Source of the DNA: Stakelama flava
Lineage (GTDB): Bacteria; Pseudomonadota; Alphaproteobacteria; Sphingomonadales; Sphingomonadaceae
DNA length: 64,000 nucleotides
Direction: 5' to 3'
NCBI RefSeq assembly: GCF_019351405.1
Contig: NZ_JAHWZX010000017.1
Span: forward strand, 1 to 64,000
Part shown: in pieces, positions 39,021 through 46,885 of the stretch
How positions within the stretch are numbered: the stretch's first letter is position 1
Layout: each line of letters begins with the position of its first letter
The notes under the pieces: model-generated
Databases searched by the model: none
The model's input: only the letters and a program-made list of their open reading frames with translations
What the model was told of the DNA's origin: nothing
Made by a program: the position numbers and the translations under genes

Positions 39021-39453
39021 TGGTTAAGAAATCCTGGACTTGAATGCGCGGCGCCGCTCTAGGACGGCTCGCCATGGGTTGCAATCCGTGCTGTTGCCAA
39101 ATGAACACAGGATGAAGCCAATCTTTTGGACGCGCCGGGAATCCGAATGACAAGCGCGCACCGGCTGCGTAGCATCACCTCATCGGAACACAGGCAAAAG
39201 GCCGTGGTTCGGGGAGGCCGTACCGCCCCGCTGGCGCAAGATCAGTGAGCAGGCGACGGTCAACCAAGGGGGCTGACGAGCATTCGTCACGCAGACGCCC
39301 GGGTCGGAAACGGCCCGGGCGTTAGCCGTTTCAGGGCTTTTGATTTCTGCCGGATTTCCAGCCGCCGCACCCCGAATTTAATCAGGCGCTTCATGCGCAC
39401 GCAAGATACCTGCCAAAACCCCGAAACGCCCGGCTGGTGGGGGACAGCTCCCT
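39021..39453. other. Non-coding gap with alternative hairpins upstream of the hsp20 promoter
   Basis: No supported protein gene in 430 bases, and no tRNA-like cloverleaf seen. The notable element is at 39295-39331. ACGCCCGGG (39295-39303) pairs exactly with CCCGGGCGT (39314-39322), while AAACGGC (39308-39314) pairs exactly with GCCGTTT (39325-39331). The two stems share base 39314 and each would trap the other's loop, so they are mutually exclusive. A weak T-rich stretch follows (CTTTTGATTT). It may be a small RNA or a leader; no known family was recognised. Confidence 0.4.
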
Positions 39454-39483
39454 CTTGAAAAGCGATTTAACCATCCCAGATAT
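39454..39483 (+). promoter_or_regulatory. Sigma-32 (RpoH)-like promoter of the small heat-shock gene
   Basis: CTTGAAA at 39454-39460 matches the -35 box of heat-shock sigma factors exactly, and CCCAGATAT at 39475-39483 resembles the -10 box CCCCATnT with a 14-nt spacer. It is the only such pair in front of the Hsp20 gene and gives an untranslated leader of roughly 95 nt. Confidence 0.7.
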
Positions 39484-39485
39484 GG

Positions 39486-39583
39486 GTTGCACGGTGCCGA
39501 ATTGCGGGCCGTGCGGATCGTCGGCGTCGCGCACCTGCGGATGCCGGGAAGACGTTCATTTTGCTCATATGGAGGATTTGACC
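39486..39583 (+). promoter_or_regulatory. ROSE-like RNA thermometer leader of hsp20
   Basis: The leader can fold into stem loops, for example GCACGG (39489-39494) with CCGTGC (39509-39514), and ends in a hairpin that hides the ribosome site. UU-G-CUC (39561-39566) faces GAGGA (39572-39576): C66-G72, U65-A73 and C64-G74 pair, G63 is bulged, then U62-G75 and U61-A76. A UUGC(U/C) strand with bulged G opposite the Shine-Dalgarno is the hallmark of ROSE elements in rhizobial small heat-shock genes. Folding was done by eye only. Confidence 0.6.
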
Positions 39584-40051
39584 ATGCGTCAGTTTGATTT
39601 AACCCCCTATCGCCGCTCTGCCATCGGCTTCGACCGGTTGTTCGATATGCTGGAAGCGAATACGCGCCAGTCTACAAGCGATAATTATCCGCCCTTCAAT
39701 CTGGAGCGGATTGCAGAGAATCAGTATCGGATCACCATCGCACTTGCCGGATTTTCGTCCGACGAAATCGACATCACCGCGCATCAGAACACGCTGGTTG
39801 TCGCCGGCAAGAAGGAAGAGAAGGAGGAAGACCGCGGACGGTTCCTCCATATCGGCATCGCCAACCGCAGTTTCGAACGAAAGTTCGAACTGGCCGACTT
39901 CATTCGGGTCGACGGCGCAAACATGCATGACGGCATGCTGACCATCGATCTGGTGCGCGAGGTTCCCGAAGCGATGAAACCGAAAAAGATCGACGTCCGC
40001 CAGAGCGCGCCCGATACGATCGAACATCGTGAGGCGGCGAACGCGGCATAA
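39584..40051 (+). CDS. Hsp20 family small heat-shock protein
   Basis: 155 residues from ATG at 39584, eight bases after GGAGG. An ATP-independent holdase that binds unfolding proteins in the cytoplasm. The alpha-crystallin domain spans about 35-130 (PPFNLERIAENQYRITIALAG to the ADFIRVDGANMHDGMLTIDL segment), and the N-terminal FDLTPYRRSAIGFDRLFDML is typical of IbpA/HspH class A proteins. The canonical C-terminal IxI is seen only weakly (KIDV). A longer frame from 39437 covers the leader RNA and is rejected. Control is by an RpoH-like promoter and a ROSE-like leader. Confidence 0.95.
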   Translation: MRQFDLTPYRRSAIGFDRLFDMLEANTRQSTSDNYPPFNLERIAENQYRITIALAGFSSDEIDITAHQNTLVVAGKKEEKEEDRGRFLHIGIANRSFERKFELADFIRVDGANMHDGMLTIDLVREVPEAMKPKKIDVRQSAPDTIEHREAANAA

Positions 40052-40105
40052 GCGTCGGCATCGTTGACCGCAGCGTTTTCGACTCCCTTTTACGCTGCGC
40101 GAAGG

Positions 40106-40140
40106 AGGCGCCCGGATTTTGGTCCGGGCGCCTTTCGTTT
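40106..40140 (+). terminator. Rho-independent terminator of hsp20
   Basis: AGGCGCCCGGA (40106-40116) pairs perfectly with TCCGGGCGCCT (40123-40133), six-base loop, followed by TTCGTTT. It lies 55 nt after the Hsp20 stop and 12 nt before the end of convergent pyrG, for which it may also act despite lacking a T-run on that strand. Confidence 0.85.
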
Positions 40141-40151
40141 GCCTTCCCGAT

Positions 40152-41786
40152 TTATACCAAGCGACTTTGACGCACCGCCGCCGCGATGAAGCTGGCGAAC
40201 AGCGGATGCGGATCGAACGGTTTTGACTTCAGTTCGGGATGGAACTGAACGCCGACGAACCAGGGGTGATCGGGCCGTTCGACAATTTCGGGAAGCTGAC
40301 CATCGGGCGACATTCCCGAAAAAACCAGACCGCCCTTTTCAAGCACGTCGCGATAGCCGGTATTCACCTCGTACCGGTGGCGATGCCGTTCCGAAATATC
40401 CTTCGAATCGTAAATCGAAGCGACAACGCTGTTGCCGTCCAGTTTGGCCGGATACGCCCCCAGACGCATGGTCCCGCCCAGATCGCCGCCCTCGACGCGT
40501 TTTTCCAGCCCAGCCTTTGTCATCCATTCGGTGATCAGCCCGACGACCGGCTCAGATGTTTCGCCGAATTCGGTCGATGATGCCTGTTCGACGCCGCCCA
40601 GATTGCGCGCGCCTTCGATGCAGGCCATTTGCATTCCGAAACAGATGCCGAAATATGGCACATTGCGTTCGCGCGCGAAACGGACGCTTGCGATCTTTCC
40701 TTCCGCGCCGCGTTCACCGAATGCGCCGGGGACGAGGATGGCATGGCACGGCTCCAGCGCGGCCGCGACATCGCCTTCCGATCCTTCGAACAGTTCGGCA
40801 TCGATCCAGCGGATATTCACCTTGACCCGATTGGCGATACCGCCATGGACCAGCGCTTCGTTCAGCGATTTATAAGCGTCCTGCAAGCCTACATATTTGC
40901 CGACCACGCCCACGGTCACTTCGCCTTCGGGGTTGGTCAGGCGGTCGACGATATCGGTCCAGCGCGAAAGGTCGGGCGAGCTTCCCGGCTCTTCACCGAA
41001 CGCGCGCAGCACTTCGGTATCCAGACCTTCGCCGTGATATTGCAGCGGCACCGCATAGATGCTGGGCGCATCGAGCGCAGGAATGACCGCATCCTTGGGC
41101 ACGTTGCAGAATAGCGCGATTTTCACGCGTTCGCTTTCGGGCAGCGGCTGTTCGGCGCGGCACACCAGCACATCGGGCTGAACGCCAAGCGAAGCGAGTT
41201 CGCGCACCGAATGCTGGGTGGGCTTCGTCTTCAACTCGCCTGCGGCCGTTATGTAGGGCACCAAGGTCACATGCGCGCTGATCGAATTGCCGCGGCCCAG
41301 CTCGTTGCGAAGCTGGCGGATCGCCTCGATAAATGGAAGCGACTCGATATCACCCACCGTCCCGCCGATTTCGCACAGCACAAAATCCAGATCGTCGGTA
41401 TCGGCGGTCGCGAATTGCTTGATCGCGTCAGTGACGTGCGGGATGACCTGCACCGTCGCGCCGAGATAATCGCCGCGCCGTTCGCGCTGAATGATCGTCT
41501 GATAGATACGGCCCGACGTGATGTTGTCCGACTGCCGCGCCGAAACACCGGTAAAGCGTTCGTAATGGCCGAGATCGAGATCGGTTTCCGCCCCGTCATC
41601 GGTGACGTATACTTCACCATGTTGATAGGGGGACATGGTGCCGGGGTCGACGTTCAGATAAGGGTCGAACTTGCGGATGCGCACGCGATAGCCGCGCGCC
41701 TGAAGCAACGCGGCGAGGCTCGCCGCCATGAGACCCTTGCCGAGCGAAGACACCACGCCGCCGGTGATGAAGATATACCGCGCCAT
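40152..41786 (-). CDS. pyrG: CTP synthase
   Basis: 544 residues. Makes CTP from UTP, ATP and glutamine. The N-terminal amidoligase domain opens [18 protein letters not shown] and has [21 protein letters not shown]. The C-terminal glutamine amidotransferase domain (about 290-544) carries the nucleophile Cys in [13 protein letters not shown] and the His-x-Glu pair in GVQFHPE. ATG at 41786 is preferred over the ATG at 41795 because family members begin MARYIF; both are in frame. It lies downstream of secG on the same strand with a 90-nt gap. Confidence 0.97.
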   Translation of the reverse strand: MARYIFITGGVVSSLGKGLMAASLAALLQARGYRVRIRKFDPYLNVDPGTMSPYQHGEVYVTDDGAETDLDLGHYERFTGVSARQSDNITSGRIYQTIIQRERRGDYLGATVQVIPHVTDAIKQFATADTDDLDFVLCEIGGTVGDIESLPFIEAIRQLRNELGRGNSISAHVTLVPYITAAGELKTKPTQHSVRELASLGVQPDVLVCRAEQPLPESERVKIALFCNVPKDAVIPALDAPSIYAVPLQYHGEGLDTEVLRAFGEEPGSSPDLSRWTDIVDRLTNPEGEVTVGVVGKYVGLQDAYKSLNEALVHGGIANRVKVNIRWIDAELFEGSEGDVAAALEPCHAILVPGAFGERGAEGKIASVRFARERNVPYFGICFGMQMACIEGARNLGGVEQASSTEFGETSEPVVGLITEWMTKAGLEKRVEGGDLGGTMRLGAYPAKLDGNSVVASIYDSKDISERHRHRYEVNTGYRDVLEKGGLVFSGMSPDGQLPEIVERPDHPWFVGVQFHPELKSKPFDPHPLFASFIAAAVRQSRLV

Positions 41787-41876
41787 GGGATGCATTGCCT
41801 AGCGTCAAGAATTACGGTTCGGCAAGCGCAACCATGCGGCATGCCGGCGAAAAAAGGGTGAATGGTGCGAAAAGCC

Positions 41877-42254
41877 CTATTGGGCGAGCGGCACCGATCC
41901 GTTGTCCTGCGCCGCGTTGTCGGCGGGCGTCGGCATCGCGGCCGCCGCATTGTCGGCAGGCGCTGTTTCAAGCGGCGCGCTGTCCTGCGCCGGCGATGTC
42001 GCGAGCGACGTGTCGATCGTGGAAGAACCGCGCGTCGCCGCAACGAAGGCGAGCGTGATGCTCATCGCCACGAACAGGGTGGCGAGAACCGCCGTCGCCC
42101 GTGTGAGGAAATCGGCCGCGCCGCGCGCCGACATCAGGCCGCCGGGACTGCCGCCCGACGTAAGCCCCCCGCCTTCCGACTTCTGCATCAGGATAACCGT
42201 GACCAGAAGCGCCGCGATAATGGCATGGACGACGAGTAGCGTGGTGAACAGCAT
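41877..42254 (-). CDS. secG: Preprotein translocase subunit SecG
   Basis: 125 residues. Small inner-membrane subunit that assists SecYEG translocation. Two membrane helices (LFTTLLVVHAIIAALLVTVIL and ATAVLATLFVAMSITLAFVA) flank the conserved loop MQKSEGGGLTSGG-PGGLM. The C-terminus is a low-complexity Ala/Pro/Asp tail, common in alphaproteobacteria. ATG at 42254 follows AAGG; the longer frame upstream is not conserved. Upstream of pyrG on the same strand, as in many alphaproteobacteria where tpiA-secG-pyrG is common; tpiA is not here. Confidence 0.93.
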   Translation of the reverse strand: MLFTTLLVVHAIIAALLVTVILMQKSEGGGLTSGGSPGGLMSARGAADFLTRATAVLATLFVAMSITLAFVAATRGSSTIDTSLATSPAQDSAPLETAPADNAAAAMPTPADNAAQDNGSVPLAQ

Positions 42255-42430
42255 GAACCTTGAACAACCGATTTTAGCGAGAAAGCGGCGACATAGGCGA
42301 GCTACGCCGCGCAATCAACCTGCGGGGTAAATACGAAGGAAACAAAAGCGACCGGCACCTGAAACCCGAAGCGTCCGCGCACGTTTGTTTGGGCAATGCC
42401 CGAAATCCCTGCGGGCGTATAACGATATGA

Positions 42431-42802
42431 GTGCTCGATGTGAATGCTTACGCGGAAAAACCGCTATCGTCGTGGATGAACACCCTGGTCGACTATGTTC
42501 GATCCGGTGAGCCGGACCTGACGAATCGCCAGATGGCGTTGTTGATGATGGTTCATCTCGAACCTGGCCCCCACACGGTCCGCGGTCTTGCCCGCGCGCT
42601 CAATGTTTCCAAGCCGGTTGTAACGCGCGCCTTGAACAGGCTGGGTTCGCTCGGCTATCTGCGCCGCCAGCGCGACGATACCGACAAGCGGAACATCTTC
42701 GTAGCGCGCACCACGAAGGGGGCAGAGTTTCTTGCAGAGTTCGGGCATTTCGTCGCGGGAGAATCCATCGACGACCAGGATCGACAACGGGCAAGCGCGT
42801 AG
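42431..42802 (+). CDS. MarR-like winged-helix transcriptional regulator
   Basis: 123 residues from GTG at 42431. A winged helix-turn-helix covers about 30-100 (NRQMALLMMVHLEPGPHTVRGLA, SKPVVTRALNRLGSLGYLRR as recognition helix, and a wing with RDDTDKRNIFVARTTKG). MarR-type proteins usually repress adjacent genes and respond to small ligands; the target is unknown. The NlpC/P60-like gene starts inside or just after its 3' end and argC overlaps that gene in turn, so all three may be cotranscribed. Confidence 0.85.
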   Translation: MLDVNAYAEKPLSSWMNTLVDYVRSGEPDLTNRQMALLMMVHLEPGPHTVRGLARALNVSKPVVTRALNRLGSLGYLRRQRDDTDKRNIFVARTTKGAEFLAEFGHFVAGESIDDQDRQRASA

Positions 42803-43652
42803 TCGCTTCGCGCTTTCGGGGCGTTCGACGCACATTGATCCGCGCGTCGATGCCGCACGCCGCGATCTTGCCGATGTGCGGCTGGCCGATCGTGTATTTT
42901 CGCCGCACTACGCGGCCCCCGTCGCTTACACCGTCGGAACGCGCGGCCCGCTCTTCACTGACAAACAGGAAAGCGATATCCGCTCCGAGCTGCTGGTCGG
43001 CGAACGGTTCGATGTGCTGGAACTGGTCGGTGACTGGTGCTGGGGAACGAGTACGGTGGATGGATCCGTCGGATATGCAAAGCGCGCGCTGATAGAGGCT
43101 GCAAGCGCACGCCCCTTCATCGCGACGGCGATAAATGCCGACATTCGCAGGGAGGCTTCATCACAAGCGCCCTTGGCTGGCTCTCTGCCAATGGGAACCC
43201 GCCTGCCCGCCCCTGATGAAGACGGCTGGATTACGGTCGGGGGCGGTTATATCGATGCGACAGATTGCGCAGCGGTTCAGTCGCTCGGCAAAAGGGATTT
43301 CGTCGATGTCGCCGAAATGTTGATCGGTGTGCCTATGTCCCAAGGTGGGCGGTCAGGCGCCGGCGTATCGCCCGATGGCCTTGTGTTTCTGGCGATGGAG
43401 ATGGCGGGGCGTTCCGCGCCGCGTTTTGCCGACCTGCAACGCACCGCGCTGGGGATGGCGCTTGGCGAGGATGCGGTTCCGCATCGTGGCGACATTCTCT
43501 ATTTCGCCGATCACTGTGCAATCCTGACGAGCGACGGTACGGCGATCCATACCGATCCGGCACAGGGCAAGGTTGTTCGCGAGCCTGTCGAGGCGATGAT
43601 ATCGGATGCGCGTTTTGGCGCGGTGCAGGAAACACGTCGGGTGATACCATGA
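42732..43652 (+). CDS. NlpC/P60-like protein lacking the catalytic cysteine
   Basis: About 306 residues from a TTG at 42732 (AAGGGGG ribosome-like site 10 nt upstream); the start is uncertain because there is no ATG in frame upstream of the conserved RVDAARRDLADVRLADRVF segment. Two SH3-like domains (about 55-190) precede an NlpC/P60 domain. Where the family has D-C-S-G-L-V the sequence reads S-P-D-G-L-V, with Pro encoded at 43371-43373, so the nucleophile is missing. The downstream His (CAC at 43512, FADHCAIL) is kept. It probably binds rather than cuts murein peptides. Its stop overlaps argC (ATGA). Confidence 0.75.
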   Translation: MQSSGISSRENPSTTRIDNGQARSRFALSGRSTHIDPRVDAARRDLADVRLADRVFSPHYAAPVAYTVGTRGPLFTDKQESDIRSELLVGERFDVLELVGDWCWGTSTVDGSVGYAKRALIEAASARPFIATAINADIRREASSQAPLAGSLPMGTRLPAPDEDGWITVGGGYIDATDCAAVQSLGKRDFVDVAEMLIGVPMSQGGRSGAGVSPDGLVFLAMEMAGRSAPRFADLQRTALGMALGEDAVPHRGDILYFADHCAILTSDGTAIHTDPAQGKVVREPVEAMISDARFGAVQETRRVIP

Positions 43653-44590
43653 CAAAAACGATTTTCGTCGATGGAGCGGTCGGCACCACCGGGCTCGAAA
43701 TTCGCGAGCGCCTGAACCAGCGTAGCGAATTTTCGCTGATCACGCTTGACGAAACGCGGCGCAAGGATGTCGATGCGCGGCGCGAGGCCTTGAATGATGC
43801 CGATTTTGTTATTCTGTGCCTGCCCGACGATGCGGCGCGCGAAGCGGTCGCGTTGATCGACAATCCGCTCACGCGCGTAATCGATGCCTCCAGCGCGCAT
43901 CGCGTTGCCGAAGGGTGGGTATATGGCCTTCCCGAACTCGAACCGGGACAGCACGATCAGATCGCGGGCGCAGCGCGCGTCGCGAATCCAGGGTGCTGGC
44001 CGACCGGGTTTCTCCTCCTCGCCCGGCCGCTGGTCCGTGCGGGACTGGTGCCGTATGACTGGCCGCTAGCCTATAGTGGCGCGTCGGGCTATTCGGGCGG
44101 TGGAAAAGCGATGATCGCGGCGTTCGAGGACGATGGCGATAACGGCGATGCCACTGCATATCGCGCCTATGGCTATGGCATGGCGCACAAGCATCTGCCC
44201 GAAATGCTCAAACATGCGCGGGTCGCCACGCCGCCGCTATTTCTGCCGGCGGTCGCGCGCACCTATCGCGGGATGCTGACCGAAATCGGGCTTCCGCTTC
44301 AGGCGCTTCCGCGCAAACCTTCAATTGCCGCGCTCGATGGTGCGCTTCGCGATGCCTATAAGGATTGCGCGCTGGTTCGCGTGATCGACGGCACGGCAAG
44401 CGCGCTGGTGCGTATCGAGGATGACGCCGGAACCGACCGGATCACCCTGCGCGTATCGGGCAATGCCGAAAGCGGCCAGGCGCGACTGACCGCCACGTAC
44501 GACAATCTGGGCAAGGGGGCCGCTGGCGCAGCAGTGCAGAATCTCAATATCATGGCGGGGCTGGATCCCGCCACCGGGCTTACCGCCTGA
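43649..44590 (+). CDS. argC: N-acetyl-gamma-glutamyl-phosphate reductase (type 2)
   Basis: 313 residues. Third step of arginine synthesis, NADPH-dependent reduction of N-acetylglutamyl phosphate. The nucleotide-binding start is KTIFVDGAVGTTGLEI. The active-site Cys lies in VANPGCWPTGFLLL, and GASGYSGGGKAMI and the His of HKHLPEM complete the site. Its length fits the shorter type-2 ArgC. ATG at 43649 overlaps the stop of the previous gene (ATGA). A longer frame from 43265 is a shadow of the NlpC/P60 gene. Confidence 0.95.
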   Translation: MTKTIFVDGAVGTTGLEIRERLNQRSEFSLITLDETRRKDVDARREALNDADFVILCLPDDAAREAVALIDNPLTRVIDASSAHRVAEGWVYGLPELEPGQHDQIAGAARVANPGCWPTGFLLLARPLVRAGLVPYDWPLAYSGASGYSGGGKAMIAAFEDDGDNGDATAYRAYGYGMAHKHLPEMLKHARVATPPLFLPAVARTYRGMLTEIGLPLQALPRKPSIAALDGALRDAYKDCALVRVIDGTASALVRIEDDAGTDRITLRVSGNAESGQARLTATYDNLGKGAAGAAVQNLNIMAGLDPATGLTA

Positions 44591-44649
44591 TCGACCGTTC
44601 AACCGTTATCCGCCCCGTTTCGGGGGCCTGCGAACAAAGGAGTGCAGAC

Positions 44650-46107
44650 GTGGCAAGTCCCGCCGGCAAACTGCTTCTATTCGGCGCCACTGGCGATCTT
44701 GCGCAGCGCATGCTGCTGCCATCGCTCTACGGCCTTCACGCCGACGGCCTGCTTCCCGAAGGATTGACGATCACCGGCACCGCCAGGTCGGAACATGACG
44801 ATGCCGGATACCAACAATTCGCCAGCGACGCGCTTGCCGAACACCTTCCCGAGGACCGCAAGGACGAAAGCGCGTTGAAGAGCTTCCTCCAGCGGATTCA
44901 CTATCAGCCGCTCGACGCATCGACGCTGGAGGGGTTCGACAATCTGGCCGAGAAGCTGGGCGACATTTCGGGCGGTCTCGCCATTTTCCTCTCCACTGCC
45001 CCTTCGCTGTTCGGTCCGACGATCAAGGGACTGGAATCGGCAAATCTGGCCGGTCCCAATGTCCGTATCGGCCTTGAAAAGCCGCTTGGCCATGACCTGC
45101 CGTCGAGCCGAGAAATCAACGACATCGTGGCGGAAGTCTTTCCCGAGGACCGCACCTTCCGTATCGATCATTATCTGGGCAAGGAAACGGTTCAGAACAT
45201 CCTTGCGCTGCGCTTCGGCAACGCATTGTTTGAACCCGTATGGAACGCGCAGGCGATCGAGCATGTGCAGATCACCATTTCCGAAACGGTGGGGCTGGAA
45301 GGCCGCGCCGATTATTATGACGATTCGGGTGCACTGCGCGACATGGTGCAAAATCATGTGCTGCAACTCCTGTCGCTGATCGCGATGGAGCCGCCCGCCA
45401 AATTCGACGGCACGGCGATCCGCGATGAAAAGGTTAAGGTGCTTCGCTCGCTTCGCCCGATCACCCACGAACAAACGCCGCAAATGACCGTTACCGGTCA
45501 ATATGGCAGCGGCGCGGTGGGGGGTAAGCCGGTCGGCGCTTATGACGAGGAACTGGGCCGCGAATCGGATACCGAAACCTTTGTCGCGTTGAAGGCGCAT
45601 GTCGACAATTGGCGCTGGCAGGGTGTCCCTTTCTATCTGCGAACCGGCAAGCGGCTGCCCTCGCGCCATTCGGAAATCGTAGTCCAGTTCAAGGCCGTTC
45701 CGCATTCGATCTTTTCCGAACGCGGCGGCATGCTTCAGGCGAACACGCTCGTCATCCGCTTGCAACCGGAAGAATATGTCCGCCTGCTGGTGATGGCGAA
45801 GGAACCGGGCCTGGACCGCGAAGGCATCCGGCTTCGCGAAGTGCCGCTCGACCTGTCACTGACGACAGCCTTTGCCGGTACTCGGCGACGGATTGCATAT
45901 GAGCGGCTTCTGCTCGATCTGATCGAAGGCGACCCCACGCTGTTCGTGCGTCGCGATGAAGTGGAAGCGCAATGGGGCTGGATCGATCAGATTCGCGACG
46001 GCTGGAAAGCCAACGACATGAAGCCCAAAAAATACACGTCGGGAAGCTGGGGTCCCTCGTCCAGTATCGCGTTGACCGAGCGTGACGGGGTGACCTGGTA
46101 CGAATAA
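44650..46107 (+). CDS. zwf: Glucose-6-phosphate 1-dehydrogenase
   Basis: 485 residues from GTG at 44650 behind AAAGGAG. Oxidises glucose 6-phosphate to 6-phosphogluconolactone, the entry of the Entner-Doudoroff route. N-terminal LLLFGATGDLAQRM is the NADP fold, FRIDHYLGKE carries the catalytic His and substrate Lys, and PFYLRTGKRL is the second signature. First gene of zwf-pgl-edd-glk-eda. A short hairpin (GCCCCGTTTCGGGGGC) lies between argC and this gene but has no T-run. Confidence 0.97.
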   Translation: MASPAGKLLLFGATGDLAQRMLLPSLYGLHADGLLPEGLTITGTARSEHDDAGYQQFASDALAEHLPEDRKDESALKSFLQRIHYQPLDASTLEGFDNLAEKLGDISGGLAIFLSTAPSLFGPTIKGLESANLAGPNVRIGLEKPLGHDLPSSREINDIVAEVFPEDRTFRIDHYLGKETVQNILALRFGNALFEPVWNAQAIEHVQITISETVGLEGRADYYDDSGALRDMVQNHVLQLLSLIAMEPPAKFDGTAIRDEKVKVLRSLRPITHEQTPQMTVTGQYGSGAVGGKPVGAYDEELGRESDTETFVALKAHVDNWRWQGVPFYLRTGKRLPSRHSEIVVQFKAVPHSIFSERGGMLQANTLVIRLQPEEYVRLLVMAKEPGLDREGIRLREVPLDLSLTTAFAGTRRRIAYERLLLDLIEGDPTLFVRRDEVEAQWGWIDQIRDGWKANDMKPKKYTSGSWGPSSSIALTERDGVTWYE

Positions 46108-46176
46108 CGCACGGCAATGGGATCGGTCGAGCGGTCCCATCCGTTTTGCACAGGTACAAAGTATTTCAGGAGTTTT

Positions 46177-46881
46177 ATGACCGAGATCGAATGGTGGGAC
46201 TATGACGCGCCGTCCGAAATGGCGGAAGCAGTCGCGGGCGATGTGCGCTTCATCATCGAAAGCGCCATCGATGCGCGGGGCAGCGCCGTCATCGCGCTTC
46301 CCGGCGGAAAGACCCCGCAGCCGATTTTCGAACGGCTGGCCCAAGCGAAACTCGACTGGCGCAAGGTGACGATCGTTCCGACCGACGACCGGCTCGTTCC
46401 GATGGGCGATGAACTTTCCAACATCACGATGATCTGCAAGACGTTCGTCCCGCTGGGCGCACGGGTTTTCCCCATCACCAGCGAAGCGGCCGAGGATTAC
46501 AAGGCGGCTGGCCGCGCGGCGGATGCCCGGCTTCAGGACCTTCACTGGCCGCTTGACCTTTGCCTGTTGGGCGTTGGCGGCGACGGTCATACCGCATCGA
46601 TCTTCCCCGGCCCCGATCTGGATGAAGCGTTGACCGGACCATCGGAGCGGCGCGCACTGGGCGTTCGTCCCGATCCGATGCCGCCCGAAGCGCCCGTGGA
46701 CCGGGTGACGCTTTCGCTTGCCGCGATCAAATCCGCGGCGGCGCTGATGATCGCTATTTCAGGCGAGAACAAAAAGCAGGTTATCGAAGCGGCGGTCGCC
46801 GAGGGCGTCGGATCGCCCTATCCTATCGGCCGTGTGCTGGCAGCGGCCGAACTGCCCGTTGATATTCACTGGAGCCGATGA
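46177..46881 (+). CDS. pgl: 6-phosphogluconolactonase
   Basis: 234 residues from ATG at 46177 behind CAGGAG. Hydrolyses 6-phosphogluconolactone to 6-phosphogluconate. The family pattern is IALPGGKTPQPIFERLA, VTIVPTDDRLVP, LCLLGVGGDGHTASIFPG and the C-terminal AAVAEGVGSPYPIG. It follows zwf by 69 nt and is followed four bases later by edd, so the three are one transcript. A frame from 46117 adds an unconserved leader and is rejected. Confidence 0.96.
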   Translation: MTEIEWWDYDAPSEMAEAVAGDVRFIIESAIDARGSAVIALPGGKTPQPIFERLAQAKLDWRKVTIVPTDDRLVPMGDELSNITMICKTFVPLGARVFPITSEAAEDYKAAGRAADARLQDLHWPLDLCLLGVGGDGHTASIFPGPDLDEALTGPSERRALGVRPDPMPPEAPVDRVTLSLAAIKSAAALMIAISGENKKQVIEAAVAEGVGSPYPIGRVLAAAELPVDIHWSR

Positions 46882-46885
46882 AGCA

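Noticed and set aside
39121..39330. Possible tRNA, tmRNA, SRP RNA or RNase P RNA
   Set aside because: None of the conserved sequence blocks of these RNAs could be found by eye.
39437..39583. N-terminal extension of the Hsp20 frame containing several Cys
   Set aside because: Coincides with the promoter and leader RNA; a good ribosome site precedes the ATG at 39584.
44610..44635. GC hairpin between argC and zwf as terminator
   Set aside because: Short stem with no T-run; may simply be leader structure.
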